Source: Terriglobia bacterium (GTDB taxonomy: Bacteria > Acidobacteriota > Terriglobia > Bryobacterales > Bryobacteraceae). Taken from it: a DNA stretch of 64,000 nt. Position 1 is the first letter of the stretch; the number at the start of each line of letters is the position of its first letter. Location of the stretch: NCBI GenBank assembly GCA_020073305.1, contig JAIQFK010000005.1, positions 1-64,000 of the forward strand, given 5' to 3'. Made by a program: the position numbers and the translations under genes. Shown here in pieces: positions 8,176 through 16,796 of the stretch. The notes beneath the pieces were generated by a model. The model was not told where the DNA came from. It saw only the letters and a list, made by a program, of their open reading frames with translations, and did not search any database.

Positions 8176-8598
8176 ATGAAACTACACACCTATCTCAATT
8201 ATGGCGGTAACTGCGAGCAGGCGTTTCGCTTCTACGAACAGCATCTTGGGGGACAAATCACGATGATGATGACCCACGGCCAACAGCCGAATCCGAGTAA
8301 TGTTTCACCCGAGCAGAAGAACGCGATCCTCCATGCCCGCATGATTCTCGGAGAGGCGGAAATCATGGGATCGGATGTTCCGCCGGAGCGCTTTCAGCCC
8401 ATGCGCAGCGTGTATCTCTCCCTCAACGTCGGCAGCATAGACGAGGCGGAGCGCATTTATGCCCTGCTCTCGGATGGCGGCCAGATCTTCATGCCGATGG
8501 AGGAGACCTTTTTCGCCTTCCGCTTTGCGATGCTCAGGGACAAGTTCGGCACGTCCTGGATGATCCTCAACGAACGTCCGCGGCCGCAGAACGTCTAA
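8176..8598 (+). CDS. PhnB-like VOC (glyoxalase/DinB-type) family protein
   Basis: 140 residues of the vicinal-oxygen-chelate fold, PhnB-like subgroup: LNYGGNCEQAFRFYEQHLGG at the start, then a loop of MMMTHGQQ type, ILHARMILGEAEIMGSD in the middle and FRFAMLRDKFGTSWMI at the end. These small dimeric proteins have uncertain functions despite an old link to phosphonate genes. The ATG at 8176 matches the usual family start. It follows the palindromic repeat and is followed by another degenerate copy. Confidence 0.9.
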   Translation: MKLHTYLNYGGNCEQAFRFYEQHLGGQITMMMTHGQQPNPSNVSPEQKNAILHARMILGEAEIMGSDVPPERFQPMRSVYLSLNVGSIDEAERIYALLSDGGQIFMPMEETFFAFRFAMLRDKFGTSWMILNERPRPQNV

Positions 8599-8631
8599 GA
8601 AAATCATTGCAGGTCAGCGTGTGAATCAATC

Positions 8632-8655
8632 AGGCCGGGCGTGCCAGGCGCCTAC
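8632..8655. repeat. Degenerate palindromic repeat (CGGGC family)
   Basis: GGCCGGGCGTGCCAGGCGCCTACAG has the family core and the trailing CCTACAG, but one arm is degraded. It lies between two converging genes, six bases past the stop of the small - strand gene. Confidence 0.45.
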
Positions 8656-8660
8656 AGGGG

Positions 8661-8888
8661 TTAGCGCTGCGCGATGAAGCGTTGCGGCGCTCCGGTTAGC
8701 CGTGCGGTGGCCCTCATGCACAGCGTTTGCGCTTTGGACCTGGCATCCATAGCGTGCTTCAAATTTCCCCGCAAGTATGCTGCTGACGAATAATCCGCAA
8801 ACACCAGCGCCATGGTTAGTTCGCCCTGCGCGAGTTCCAAATCTTGCGGGTTGAATCCGTAATCGGTTTCGTGTGCAGTTTGGGTCAT
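8661..8888 (-). CDS. Small helical protein of unknown function
   Basis: 75 residues, predicted almost entirely helical: LELAQGELTMALVFADYSSAAYLRGN then KHAMDARSKAQTLCMRATARL. The spacing of Ala, Tyr and Arg resembles short acidobacterial proteins with a two-helix TPR-like unit; I know no function. GGAAGTG precedes the ATG by five bases, which supports translation. The C-terminus ends next to the palindromic repeat at 8632. Confidence 0.55.
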   Translation of the reverse strand: MTQTAHETDYGFNPQDLELAQGELTMALVFADYSSAAYLRGNLKHAMDARSKAQTLCMRATARLTGAPQRFIAQR

Positions 8889-9123
8889 TCAGCACTTCCA
8901 ATCGATGCCTGTTGGTTTGATGCAGGTGAAGTAACAACTTAACTCATATAAGTGCTCATAGCAATCAGGTCTTCACGTTATGCCAGATAACTCACATGGA
9001 ATCATGCGTTCATCGGCCTACCGCTGCTTTATGCGCACGACCTTAGAATGTAGATTCGAAGTAGCGCGCTGATACTTTCGAGTTACTGGTCGTGTTATGC
9101 GAAAGCCGCACGCACAGCGCGTC

Positions 9124-10950
9124 TCAGTCTTCCCTGCCCGGAGAATCCGATACAGCGCGTGTTGGGGAAGCTGAAGAAGTCGTGCTCGTTCGGTGTTCGG
9201 GACGCCAGGCGGGTGTCGCTTCCTCGAATTGGTTGTCTGTTAACTGCCGAACATCGGTGCCGTCCGCGCGCATGGCATACAGGTCACCGTAGGGCTGCGG
9301 TCCCCATTCGTCGAGCATCGCCTCATCCTTGAAGCCCTGGCGCGAGCTGCTGAACACAATCCAGCGCCCATCCGGCGACCAGGTCGGATGAGCGTCATTC
9401 CCGTGACTGTTGGTCAGCTTCCGTACCCCGGAGCCGTCCGTCCGCATGGTGTAGATGTCAAAATCGCCATCGCGGAAACTGCAGAACGCGATCTGATCGC
9501 CGCGCGGCGACCACATGGGAAACGTGTCGTACTCGGTCGTGAGCGTTGTGACTTTACCGTCCTCGACCGTGAGGATGCGCAGCCCTTGCTGCCCGTTTCC
9601 CATCACGCGGTAGACCAGCCGCTTGCCGTCAGGCGACCAGCTCGCGAATCCGCTGCTGGCTTTTCCCTCGGTCAGCATCCGCAGACCCGACCCGTCCGGC
9701 CGGATCAGCCCGATTTGTCCCGGCACCACCGGCCGTTGAAAAAAACCGCCTATGCCGAACACGATGGATTTGCCGTCGGGCGACCACGTTGGAAACGTAA
9801 TCACCTTGCCGTCGTTGTCGAGCACTTTGTGTGGATTCGAGCCATCGCTACCCATGATCATCAGACCCTTATTGGTGCCAGGAGTCATGGCCAACTGCTC
9901 GCCCGTCGGAGAATACGCAAGCATGATACCCGCGGTCGAGTAGAGGTCGAATGCAGCATCCAGACCAAACGCCGACGTCACTCCCACCTCGCCATTAATG
10001 CTCCTGTGGTAGATCATGGTTTTGCCGTCCGGCGACCAGGAAGGATACCGCAGCGAGCCCGCGGCTCCACTCCGCCCGCTGGTGAACCGCAGCCCCTGTT
10101 TCTCCCCAAAGATCGCGATATAGCCGATGTCGTCGCCTTCGGTGTACCGCGGCGATACCTTGACGCCCGGACCGGTTGTGTGCGTCTGCACGGCGCCCGT
10201 TTTGATGTCGATCGAGATGATCTGGGAGGTCGCCGTTCCCGCGAATCTCTTGGGGTAGACCTCCCGGGGCGCTGATTGGTAACAGACGATGCGCCGCCCG
10301 TCGCGAGACCATTGCGGGCTGCCAGCGTATCCTCCAAGTTCGGTCAGGCGGCGGAGTCCGGTACCGTCGGGGTGCACGATGTAGATGGCCGTCGACTGCA
10401 ACAGTTCCCACGAAGGCGTCGCGCGGCCGGGCTTTGCATCGCGGCCGGAGCTGAAGGCGATCCACTTGCCATCCGGCGACCAACTGGGGCGGAAATTGCC
10501 CTCCGTGTTCTTCGTCAGATTCGTGTACTCATGCCGTGCGAGATCCAGCAGCCAGACGTTCGCAGTGCCGCCGTCGCGCGTCGAGACGAACGCCAGTGTG
10601 CGCCCGTCCGGCGAGAGTGCAGCCTGATCGTCGTAGCTGGGGCTGTCGGTGAGACGCTCGATCCCCGAACCGTCCGTATGCATCCGGTAGATGTCGGCCG
10701 AGCCGCCGCGTTCAGACGTAAAGATGACCCACTTGCCGTCGGCAGAAAACGACGCGTTGTAATCGAGGCCCATGGCCGGCAGCAGAGGACGTTCGTGCTC
10801 ACCGTTGGCGTCGGCGGCAAACAAGCCCATATGCTCTGGAGCGAGCCGGCTGAAAACGATATGCGGTCGTTCAGCCGCCTGGGCGAGTGGCCAAGCGGCA
10901 ACTAGCAAACCGGCAACCATCAGTGCACTAGGGAGACTTCTACATTTCAT
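9124..10950 (-). CDS. Secreted TolB/PD40 beta-propeller protein
   Basis: 608 residues with a signal peptide (MVAGLLVAAWPLAQAA region). The rest is a run of at least ten PD40/WD40-like blades, recognisable by the repeated FSADGKWVIFTS, LSPDGRTLAFVS, WSPDGKWIAFSS, WSRDGRRIVCY pattern, as in TolB and DPP-IV-type propellers. No peptidase domain follows. A binding or scaffold role in the envelope is likely. The ATG at 10950 is chosen because it gives the signal peptide; the frame continues open to 11304 but without coding character. It is divergent from the multihaem cytochrome gene. Confidence 0.85.
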   Translation of the reverse strand: MKCRSLPSALMVAGLLVAAWPLAQAAERPHIVFSRLAPEHMGLFAADANGEHERPLLPAMGLDYNASFSADGKWVIFTSERGGSADIYRMHTDGSGIERLTDSPSYDDQAALSPDGRTLAFVSTRDGGTANVWLLDLARHEYTNLTKNTEGNFRPSWSPDGKWIAFSSGRDAKPGRATPSWELLQSTAIYIVHPDGTGLRRLTELGGYAGSPQWSRDGRRIVCYQSAPREVYPKRFAGTATSQIISIDIKTGAVQTHTTGPGVKVSPRYTEGDDIGYIAIFGEKQGLRFTSGRSGAAGSLRYPSWSPDGKTMIYHRSINGEVGVTSAFGLDAAFDLYSTAGIMLAYSPTGEQLAMTPGTNKGLMIMGSDGSNPHKVLDNDGKVITFPTWSPDGKSIVFGIGGFFQRPVVPGQIGLIRPDGSGLRMLTEGKASSGFASWSPDGKRLVYRVMGNGQQGLRILTVEDGKVTTLTTEYDTFPMWSPRGDQIAFCSFRDGDFDIYTMRTDGSGVRKLTNSHGNDAHPTWSPDGRWIVFSSSRQGFKDEAMLDEWGPQPYGDLYAMRADGTDVRQLTDNQFEEATPAWRPEHRTSTTSSASPTRAVSDSPGRED

Positions 10951-10979
10951 ATGCGTATTCAGGTCACGAAGAATACCAC

Positions 10980-11031
10980 AATCCGACGCAAGGCGAACAG
11001 AGTGGTGGACGATCTGCTGCGATACATGTAA
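10980..11031 (+). pseudogene. 3' remnant of a sugar phosphate isomerase gene
   Basis: Bases 11002-11031 read VVDDLLRYM-stop and differ at only two of thirty positions from the end of the intact isomerase gene (8048-8077). About 20 bases further upstream still align loosely. The open frame containing it is only 26 codons (from an ATG at 10951), so it cannot be a working enzyme. It looks like the last piece of a deleted or converted paralogue, in the same orientation. Confidence 0.6.
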
Positions 11032-11040
11032 GCTTCGCCT

Positions 11041-12600
11041 GTGGGGCTCGGAGCCTGTCCTATTGACGTCCACCTGCTGAGGGGGATCGTCGCACTGACG
11101 GCGTTGGCGTTCGCAGGCCAGGCGCAGGAGCCATGCCGCGTCTGTCACCCGCGAGAAGTGGCCGCGTTCGAGTCTTCGCCGATGGGAAGATCCATTGGCG
11201 CACCCGCGGTGGAGGCGACCGGCCGTTTCTATCACAAGGCGTCGGACAGCACGATCGTGGTTCGGCGCCACGGTTCGGATATAGAGCACCGCGTGGCGCG
11301 CCACGGCGTGTCAGCCAGCTATCCCATCGCGTATTCGCTGGGTGCGGGCATGGTCGGATACGCTTACCTCGTTCGCATCCGGGACTATCTGTTCCAGTCT
11401 CCGATTTCGTTTTACACGCGCACCAACACCTGGGACGTCGCTCCCGGTAACGAGCCGAAAAAACTCCTCGACTTCACACGCCAGATCAGCAGCGGGTGCC
11501 TGTTCTGTCACACCGGTTCGGTCCGGCTGGTTGCGGGGCGAACCAATCAGTTCGAAAATCCGCCCTTCACGGCAATTTCCTGCGAGCGCTGTCACGGTCC
11601 TTCGCGGCGGCATCTGGCGAAGCCCGTGCCGGGCTCGATCGTGAATCCGGCAAAACTGCCGCAACACGAGCGCGATAACGTGTGCGAGCAATGCCATCTC
11701 GCAGGCGCTGTCCGGATTCTGAACCCGGGCCGCGACTGGTGGGACTACACGCCGGGCGACCGGCTCGAGAAAGTCTTCGCCACCTATGTGGAGGACGCGG
11801 GCAGCGCCCGGCTTCGCGCGGTGAGCCACTACGAGCAACTCGCGCAAAGCCGCTGCGCGCGGGAAAGTGGCGGCCGGATGTGGTGCGGCACATGTCACGA
11901 CCCCCACGGCGACAAGCCAAACCGCCCGGCGCAGGTGCGGCAGGCGTGCCTGTCGTGCCACGAGCCCCTGTTCGCCGCCGGAAAACATGCGCCGGCGACG
12001 GCGTGTGTCACCTGCCACATGCCCAGCCTGGCTCCCGCGGACGTGGCGCACTCCGCGATCACGGATCATCGCATTGTCCGCAAGCCTGAACCCGACCGCT
12101 CGCCCGCGCGGGTGCGCACAGCGCTCCGGGCCTGGCGCGAGCCGGATTCCACGATGGCTCTTCGAAACCTTGGGATCGCGTACTTCGATTGGGCTGCACG
12201 CGAACCCGATCCTGATAAGCTCAGGCGCGCGTATCAACTTCTCTCACAACTGCCGCCCGGCGCCCGCGATCCGGGCGTTCTCGTGGATTTGGCCTCTGTC
12301 CTTTTGGAACAGGGCGACCACCGCCTGGCAGTGCAACTGTTCACGCAAGCTGCGCAGGCCGAGCCAGAGAATGCCCGCTATGCCTATTGCCTGGGAGTGG
12401 CACACGAACGCACCGGAGATTTTTCGGCCGCCATTGAAGAGCTGAAGAGGAGCATCCGTCTCGACCCCTCGCAGATGGATGCGTACGTGGAACTCTCGCG
12501 CACCTATCAGGCCGTGGGACGGCCGGCACAGAGCCAGGAAGCGATTCGCCAGTACCTGCTCTTCATGCCGCAGAATCTGACGTTGCGTTCCGTCGATTAG
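11041..12600 (+). CDS. Secreted seven-haem c-type cytochrome with C-terminal TPR repeats
   Basis: 519 residues. A signal-like segment (LLRGIVALTALAFAGQAQ) precedes seven CxxCH haem-binding motifs: CRVCH, CLFCH, CERCH, CEQCH, CGTCH, CLSCH and CVTCH, spread over about residues 32-330. The C-terminal 150 residues are TPR repeats (LGIAYFDWAAREPD, LGVAHERTGDFSAAIEEL, ELSRTYQAVGRPAQS). This layout is shared by periplasmic multihaem proteins of soil bacteria, likely electron carriers or oxidoreductases. The GTG at 11041 is the only usable in-frame start before the signal; no ribosome site is obvious. Confidence 0.85.
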   Translation: MGLGACPIDVHLLRGIVALTALAFAGQAQEPCRVCHPREVAAFESSPMGRSIGAPAVEATGRFYHKASDSTIVVRRHGSDIEHRVARHGVSASYPIAYSLGAGMVGYAYLVRIRDYLFQSPISFYTRTNTWDVAPGNEPKKLLDFTRQISSGCLFCHTGSVRLVAGRTNQFENPPFTAISCERCHGPSRRHLAKPVPGSIVNPAKLPQHERDNVCEQCHLAGAVRILNPGRDWWDYTPGDRLEKVFATYVEDAGSARLRAVSHYEQLAQSRCARESGGRMWCGTCHDPHGDKPNRPAQVRQACLSCHEPLFAAGKHAPATACVTCHMPSLAPADVAHSAITDHRIVRKPEPDRSPARVRTALRAWREPDSTMALRNLGIAYFDWAAREPDPDKLRRAYQLLSQLPPGARDPGVLVDLASVLLEQGDHRLAVQLFTQAAQAEPENARYAYCLGVAHERTGDFSAAIEELKRSIRLDPSQMDAYVELSRTYQAVGRPAQSQEAIRQYLLFMPQNLTLRSVD

Positions 12601-12609
12601 ACGCTGGGG

Positions 12610-12972
12610 TCAGGCAACATGCACCGGCCGCGCCGGAGTGTGCCGGTGCGTGGACAGGAGAAGCAGGACGCCGGCCACCAGCGGCGGCAGCGGCATGATC
12701 GCAAAGAGCACCAGAATCTGCCAAAAATCGAAGCGGCGGATCCACATGGGAGCCCACATACCGATGGACGTGATGCTGGCCAGCACGAGTAACACGCCGC
12801 CCACGGCCGGCCACTTCCACGCCACCGCTAACGTGCCGATCGTCACTACCGCAAGCGTGATGGCGCCAGCGAATTCATGGGACATCAACGCATCGGCTGA
12901 CGCAAAAAACACCCACCAGCCCGCCCACACGAGCGCCAAGACCAAGGCGACACGACGCATCACCGACGGCAT
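12610..12972 (-). CDS. Small four-helix membrane protein, unknown function
   Basis: 120 residues with four hydrophobic segments: ALVLALVWAGWWVFFA, GAITLAVVTIGTLAVAW, VGGVLLVLASITSIGMW and ILVLFAIMPLPPLVAGVLLLL. Ends in a short His/Arg/Pro tail. A near-perfect AAAGGAGGT lies seven bases before the ATG, so it is surely translated well. Small membrane proteins of this layout are often annotated only as hypothetical. It converges on the cytochrome gene with a nine-base gap. Confidence 0.78.
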   Translation of the reverse strand: MPSVMRRVALVLALVWAGWWVFFASADALMSHEFAGAITLAVVTIGTLAVAWKWPAVGGVLLVLASITSIGMWAPMWIRRFDFWQILVLFAIMPLPPLVAGVLLLLSTHRHTPARPVHVA

Positions 12973-13105
12973 GATGGCACCTCCTTTGTGTTTGTCAATA
13001 GTATGAGAGCAACGGAAGGCGAATTACATAGTTGGATTGAGTTAGCCGGAACGCTCCGAACTCAAGGCGTAGGAACGCGCGACATAACGATGGTTGCCCG
13101 CGTTT

Positions 13106-13972
13106 TTAGCTGGCCGCGACCACGCGCAACGGCTTATCGAGCTTGAAGGTCAAGACGGTCTCCGCCGGAACCTTGATGGAGCCGCCTTTGGTGACGATCT
13201 GGGTGATGGCGCCGGCTCCGGCGCCAGATGCCGCGCCGAGCGCCGCCCCTTTACCGTGCCCCGCAATGGCGCCGATGATAGCGCCGATGGCCGCGCCGCC
13301 ACCTGTGTACTCGGCCGTCCTCTTGTTGGCGCCCATTCCGGTCTTGCCCTGCTGCACCATGTCCGTGGTGCTGAGCTGATACATTTGCCCGCCCACCGCG
13401 ACGGACGCAAGATCCAGAACGAGATCGGAGGAACCGCGGATGCGTCCTCCCTTGGCCGCCGAGCGGATCACGATCTGGGCGTTGGCGCCGCTGGGGATGA
13501 CGACATCGCCATTGGCATCGCGAACGTCGGCCGTGACCTCCGCGGCGTAGGTCTGGCCTTCGGACGCGCGCGCGGAGTCGATGGTTTCTTCCGATCGCAC
13601 GGGAACCTCCGTGCCCACCGGAAGCTGATAGGTCTTGGTGGTAACGGCGGCGGCTTCCGGATGGTAATGATCATCGTGACTTCGTTCACGCCTGGCGCGT
13701 TTTGCGCCTGCCTTTGGCTGTTCCGCGGGCGGTGGCGCGGATGCGTCGTCATATTCGATCGACTTCACATCCTTCATCGCGATGGCCCGCGTCGTGTTGT
13801 CGTCCCCTTTGACTGTGACCTCCGTAGGAGTCGTGCCTGTCACCGTACCCGCGTATTCGCTGCCATCCCGCATCAAGACGGTGGCGTGCGGTCCGGTAGC
13901 CGTTTCCTGCTTGGCGCAGGAGACGAGCAGGCCGCACAGAACGATTAGAAGAAGTGAAATGTATCCTCGCAT
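13106..13972 (-). CDS. Lipoprotein with glycine-zipper domain
   Basis: 288 residues. The N-terminus ends in a lipobox (LVSC at about residue 16-19), so it should be lipid-anchored. It has a small beta domain ([15 protein letters not shown] ... [11 protein letters not shown]), a Lys/Arg/His-rich linker, a second domain ([20 protein letters not shown] ... [10 protein letters not shown]) and a glycine-zipper stretch ([27 protein letters not shown]) that can pack in membranes. The type is common among secreted acidobacterial proteins; the role is unknown. Confidence 0.78.
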   Translation of the reverse strand: MRGYISLLLIVLCGLLVSCAKQETATGPHATVLMRDGSEYAGTVTGTTPTEVTVKGDDNTTRAIAMKDVKSIEYDDASAPPPAEQPKAGAKRARRERSHDDHYHPEAAAVTTKTYQLPVGTEVPVRSEETIDSARASEGQTYAAEVTADVRDANGDVVIPSGANAQIVIRSAAKGGRIRGSSDLVLDLASVAVGGQMYQLSTTDMVQQGKTGMGANKRTAEYTGGGAAIGAIIGAIAGHGKGAALGAASGAGAGAITQIVTKGGSIKVPAETVLTFKLDKPLRVVAAS

Positions 13973-14007
13973 GGATGTTTCTGCCTTTCGAGTGAACTTC
14001 AGTGAAT

Positions 14008-15219
14008 CTACTTCCCCGCCAACACCGGCTTGCGCGCCAGGAACTGCTTGATGGATCGTGTCGCCTGGCGGATGCGGTGGTCGTTTTCTACGAGCGCGAA
14101 GCGGACGAAGCCCTCACCCAAGGGGCCAAATCCGATACCCGGCGACACCGCGACCAGCGCCTCTTTCATGAGCAGCTTGGCGAATTCGAGCGAGCCGTCT
14201 TCGCGATAGGCCTCCGGCACCGGCGCCCACACGAACATGGAACCACGCGGTGATTCGACGGGCCAGCCCGCACGGCGCAAGCCCTCCACCAATAAGTCTC
14301 GACGCCGCTGATAGAGCGCGCGGATCTTCTCCGTGTCCTCCTCGCACTCGCGCAGCGCGATGATCGACGCAATCTGGATGGGCTGAAACACGCCGTAATC
14401 CAAATAACTCTTAATGCGCGCCAGCGCGCCGATCATCTTCGCATTGCCCAGGCAAAAACCGACGCGCCATCCCGCCATGTTGTAGCTCTTGGACATGGAA
14501 AAGATCTCAACGGCGATCTCTTTGGCGCCCTCGACTTGCAGGATGCTCGGCGGCTTGTAGCCATCGAAGCCTAAATCGGCGTAGGCGAAATCGTGCACCA
14601 CGTAAGAGCCGTGATGGCGCGCCAGGCGGATCACCTCGCGAAAGAAATTGAGGTCCACGCAGGTGGTGGTCGGGTTGTGCGGGAACGAAATGAGAATTAC
14701 TTTGGGCCGCGTCCCGCCGCGATACACGTCCTCCAGGCCGCTCAAGAAAGTGGCGGCGTCGGGCATGGGCAGCATGCAGGCCTGTCCTTCAGCCATGATG
14801 ACGCCGTACTGATGAATGGGATACGCCGGGTTGGGCGAGACCACCACATCCCCCGGGCCGATGACCGCAAACAGCAGGTGCGCCAGGGAATCCTTGGCGC
14901 CGATGGTGACGATGGCTTCGCTCTCGGAATCGAGATTCACGCCATAGTTCTTCTCGTAGCGCTTCACGATTTCCCGACGGAGCTGCGGAATGCCGCGCGA
15001 CATGGAGTAGCGGTGGTTGCGCGGATTGCGCGCCGCCTCGATCAGCTTGTGGACCACGGCGCGGGGCGTCGCTCCATCCGGATTCCCCATCCCGAGGTCG
15101 ATGACGTCCTGCTGATCGGCCCGCAACCGCGCCTTCATCTCGTTGATCACGGCGAAGACGTAGGGCGGGAGCTTTTGAATGCGATAAAAACTGTCTGTGG
15201 TTCCGGGCATTAAGCCCAT
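14008..15219 (-). CDS. alaC: PLP-dependent class I/II aminotransferase, AlaC-like
   Basis: 403 residues of fold-type I aminotransferase. IQKLPPYVFAVINEMK and DLGMGNPDG at the start, NPAYPIHQYG in the middle, FPHNPTT, VVHDFAYADLGFDGY and the PLP-lysine motif SMSKSYNMAGWRVGF, then RGSMFVWAPVP near the end, are those of the AlaC group that makes alanine from pyruvate with glutamate. The last step of alanine or of diaminopimelate synthesis (DapL/DapC-like) cannot be fully separated by eye. Starts at 15210 and 15240 are also possible. Confidence 0.85.
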   Translation of the reverse strand: MGLMPGTTDSFYRIQKLPPYVFAVINEMKARLRADQQDVIDLGMGNPDGATPRAVVHKLIEAARNPRNHRYSMSRGIPQLRREIVKRYEKNYGVNLDSESEAIVTIGAKDSLAHLLFAVIGPGDVVVSPNPAYPIHQYGVIMAEGQACMLPMPDAATFLSGLEDVYRGGTRPKVILISFPHNPTTTCVDLNFFREVIRLARHHGSYVVHDFAYADLGFDGYKPPSILQVEGAKEIAVEIFSMSKSYNMAGWRVGFCLGNAKMIGALARIKSYLDYGVFQPIQIASIIALRECEEDTEKIRALYQRRRDLLVEGLRRAGWPVESPRGSMFVWAPVPEAYREDGSLEFAKLLMKEALVAVSPGIGFGPLGEGFVRFALVENDHRIRQATRSIKQFLARKPVLAGK

Positions 15220-15327
15220 TTTACGCGGTCGAGCGGGCAATGGGGCGACGGCTTACGGTGTGGGCGAAATCGCACAAACCGCCGGCGCACGGTTCGATGC
15301 GTTAGGAGGCCTCTTCCCGGTGACGGC

Positions 15328-15708
15328 TCATTTGTGGGCGCCGCCGGCCTGCCCGGTCACGGTAACGGAACCGAGAGCGCTGCCGCGGTTGCCCGAAGAA
15401 TAATCGTAGAGTGTAAAGACGTAGTTGTTTCCCTTTTCGATCCAGGATGCACGGCACTTCTCGCCCACGCAGGACAGATGGGTGCCGAATTCCTGCTCCT
15501 CCTTGCCCTTCTTATGTGAATCGACCACATAGACTCTGGCGTGGGTGACGCCTTGCGTGGACCACGTGATGTAGCTCGTGCAGGTGGACGCCCCGGCCGG
15601 GACCACGCATGGGTTCGGACTTGCAGCGATGGTGCCGGAGGCTCCGAGCGCGTGAGCTTCGAAAACGCCCAGCGCGCCAAGCAGAAACAGGAGATGCCAT
15701 CTTTGCAT
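15328..15708 (-). CDS. Small secreted protein, Ig-like fold likely
   Basis: 126 residues with a signal peptide (MQRWHLLFLLGALGVFEAHA). The mature part is beta-rich with two cysteine pairs (PNPCVVPAGASTC and SCVGEKC) and a regular WSTQGVTHARVYV strand pattern that resembles a single Ig-like or fibronectin-like domain. AGGAAGG lies eight bases before the ATG. It is downstream of the Flp pilin gene on the same strand, so it may be carried in its transcript; no function assigned. Confidence 0.72.
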   Translation of the reverse strand: MQRWHLLFLLGALGVFEAHALGASGTIAASPNPCVVPAGASTCTSYITWSTQGVTHARVYVVDSHKKGKEEQEFGTHLSCVGEKCRASWIEKGNNYVFTLYDYSSGNRGSALGSVTVTGQAGGAHK

Positions 15709-15831
15709 ATGCGGTGCCTTCCTCAATGGAAATTGCGGACCGAGGAGCGGCCCGCAACTGAGACAATAATCCCAAAGGGAAGCCGAAGGCAAGCCCTGTC
15801 TACGCCTGGAATCCCAGCGAAGAACCGAATG

Positions 15832-16014
15832 TTAACTGGCGGATGTGTTGGCGACGGCCAACTGGCTGTTGGTCGCACTCCAGATTCCACTAACGCTGCC
15901 GCCGGCACTGATAAACAAAGCCGCAGAAGCCAGGCATACGAATGCCAGCAACAGCGTGTATTCGATGAGGTCCTGGCCTTGTTCATCATGCAAGAAGCGG
16001 ATAAAAGTCGTCAT
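15832..16014 (-). CDS. flp: Flp/Fap-type pilin
   Basis: 60 residues typical of Flp pilins: a short basic leader, then DEQGQDLIEYTLLLAFVCLA, where processing by a TadV-type peptidase is expected before the hydrophobic helix and the conserved Glu-Tyr pair follows the cleavage site, and a short Ser/Ala-rich tail. GGAGG lies nine bases before the ATG (an adjacent GTG at 16017 is equally placed). It is the structural subunit of tight-adherence pili. No pilus assembly ATPase is nearby, so assembly must rely on genes elsewhere. Confidence 0.9.
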   Translation of the reverse strand: MTTFIRFLHDEQGQDLIEYTLLLAFVCLASAALFISAGGSVSGIWSATNSQLAVANTSAS

Positions 16015-16017
16015 CAC

Positions 16018-16415
16018 TGTTTTCCTCCGTGTCTACTTAAATAGCTTACTATCAGCTTGAGCGCCCCCACGGGCACTTCGCAACCCATCCTACTCGTTCC
16101 AGAGGTAGCTCCACCACAGTATCTTTTGGATTCGCGCAGAATCGTTCGATGGTAGTTAGCCGAAAGGCTGAAGCACGTTTAACCAAAGAAAGCATTGGGT
16201 CTCGCCGGCTGTTGCCGGAAACTCCGCTGAGGCAAGCGCCGATGCGGCATCTTGGCACGTAGGGGTGACAAAGTTACCCCGTCTGCGCAGCCCCGCCAGC
16301 ATCAACTCTAGTAAACAGTCCGATCGGATCTGTTCCGCAAACCAACGACTTAGTAGTCTTGACGGTTGTGGCCATCAAATTGTTCATACCCTCACTGCGA
16401 CCGAGGAGTTTTCGC
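16018..16415. other. Intergenic region between divergent flp and PilZ genes
   Basis: About 400 bases without a credible gene. It contains the promoter-like element at 16036-16068 shared with the tadE region, an imperfect inverted repeat GGGGTGAC-AAA-GTTACCCC at 16262-16280, a GNRA-type hairpin AGCCGAAAGGCT near 16160 and a CCGGC/GCCGG hairpin near 16207. I compared it with the GEMM c-di-GMP riboswitch because a PilZ gene follows, and did not find the required core. Confidence 0.5.
16036..16068 (-). promoter_or_regulatory. Promoter-like element upstream of flp, shared with tadE
   Basis: Read on the - strand: GGGGGCGCTCAA, 15 bases, then TATTTAAG, ending about 22 bases before the pilin start. 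The same two boxes with 16 bases between them lie upstream of the TadE-like gene (19523-19556). This suggests common control of pilin and minor pilin genes; the sigma factor is unknown. Confidence 0.45.
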
Positions 16416-16787
16416 ATGAGCTTCGACAGCCCCAGCCCCATGGTTCCAACCGACCCGGCGAGTCCGGAGAATTCCGGTCCGCAGGGTGAGGCAGAACGCG
16501 GTGCGAGCCGGCGCGCTCACGAACGTTTTCCGATGGATGGCCATCTCCAGATCTGCTGGGAGGAAGGGAAAGGCGTTCGCCGTCAGATTCGTGTGCGTAC
16601 GATAGACACAAGCAAATGCGGCGTCCAGGTGGAAGCGCAAAGATCGATCCCAACGGGGACTCTCGTCAACGTGTTCAGCGCCAACTTCACTCCCATTGGC
16701 CGAGCGTCGGTCCGGCACTGCACGCCGAAAGGCATGGACTACCGGATCGGCCTGTACATGCCGGATCGATTTGTAGACGATCTTTGA
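16416..16787 (+). CDS. PilZ-domain protein
   Basis: 123 residues. After a disordered Pro/Ser-rich leader comes a single PilZ domain with the c-di-GMP-binding signature RRAHERF (RxxxR) near residue 31 and DTSKCGV (D/NxSxxG) about 30 residues later, ending in a short beta barrel. GAGGAG lies seven bases before the ATG at 16416. Placed between the pilin and the TadE/TadG genes, it may link c-di-GMP level to pilus or surface behaviour (inference). Confidence 0.87.
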   Translation: MSFDSPSPMVPTDPASPENSGPQGEAERGASRRAHERFPMDGHLQICWEEGKGVRRQIRVRTIDTSKCGVQVEAQRSIPTGTLVNVFSANFTPIGRASVRHCTPKGMDYRIGLYMPDRFVDDL

Positions 16788-16796
16788 TTCTTCTCC

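Noticed and set aside
16080-16415. Possible c-di-GMP riboswitch upstream of flp or the PilZ gene
   Set aside because: Hairpins are present but neither the GEMM-I nor a type II core could be found on either strand.
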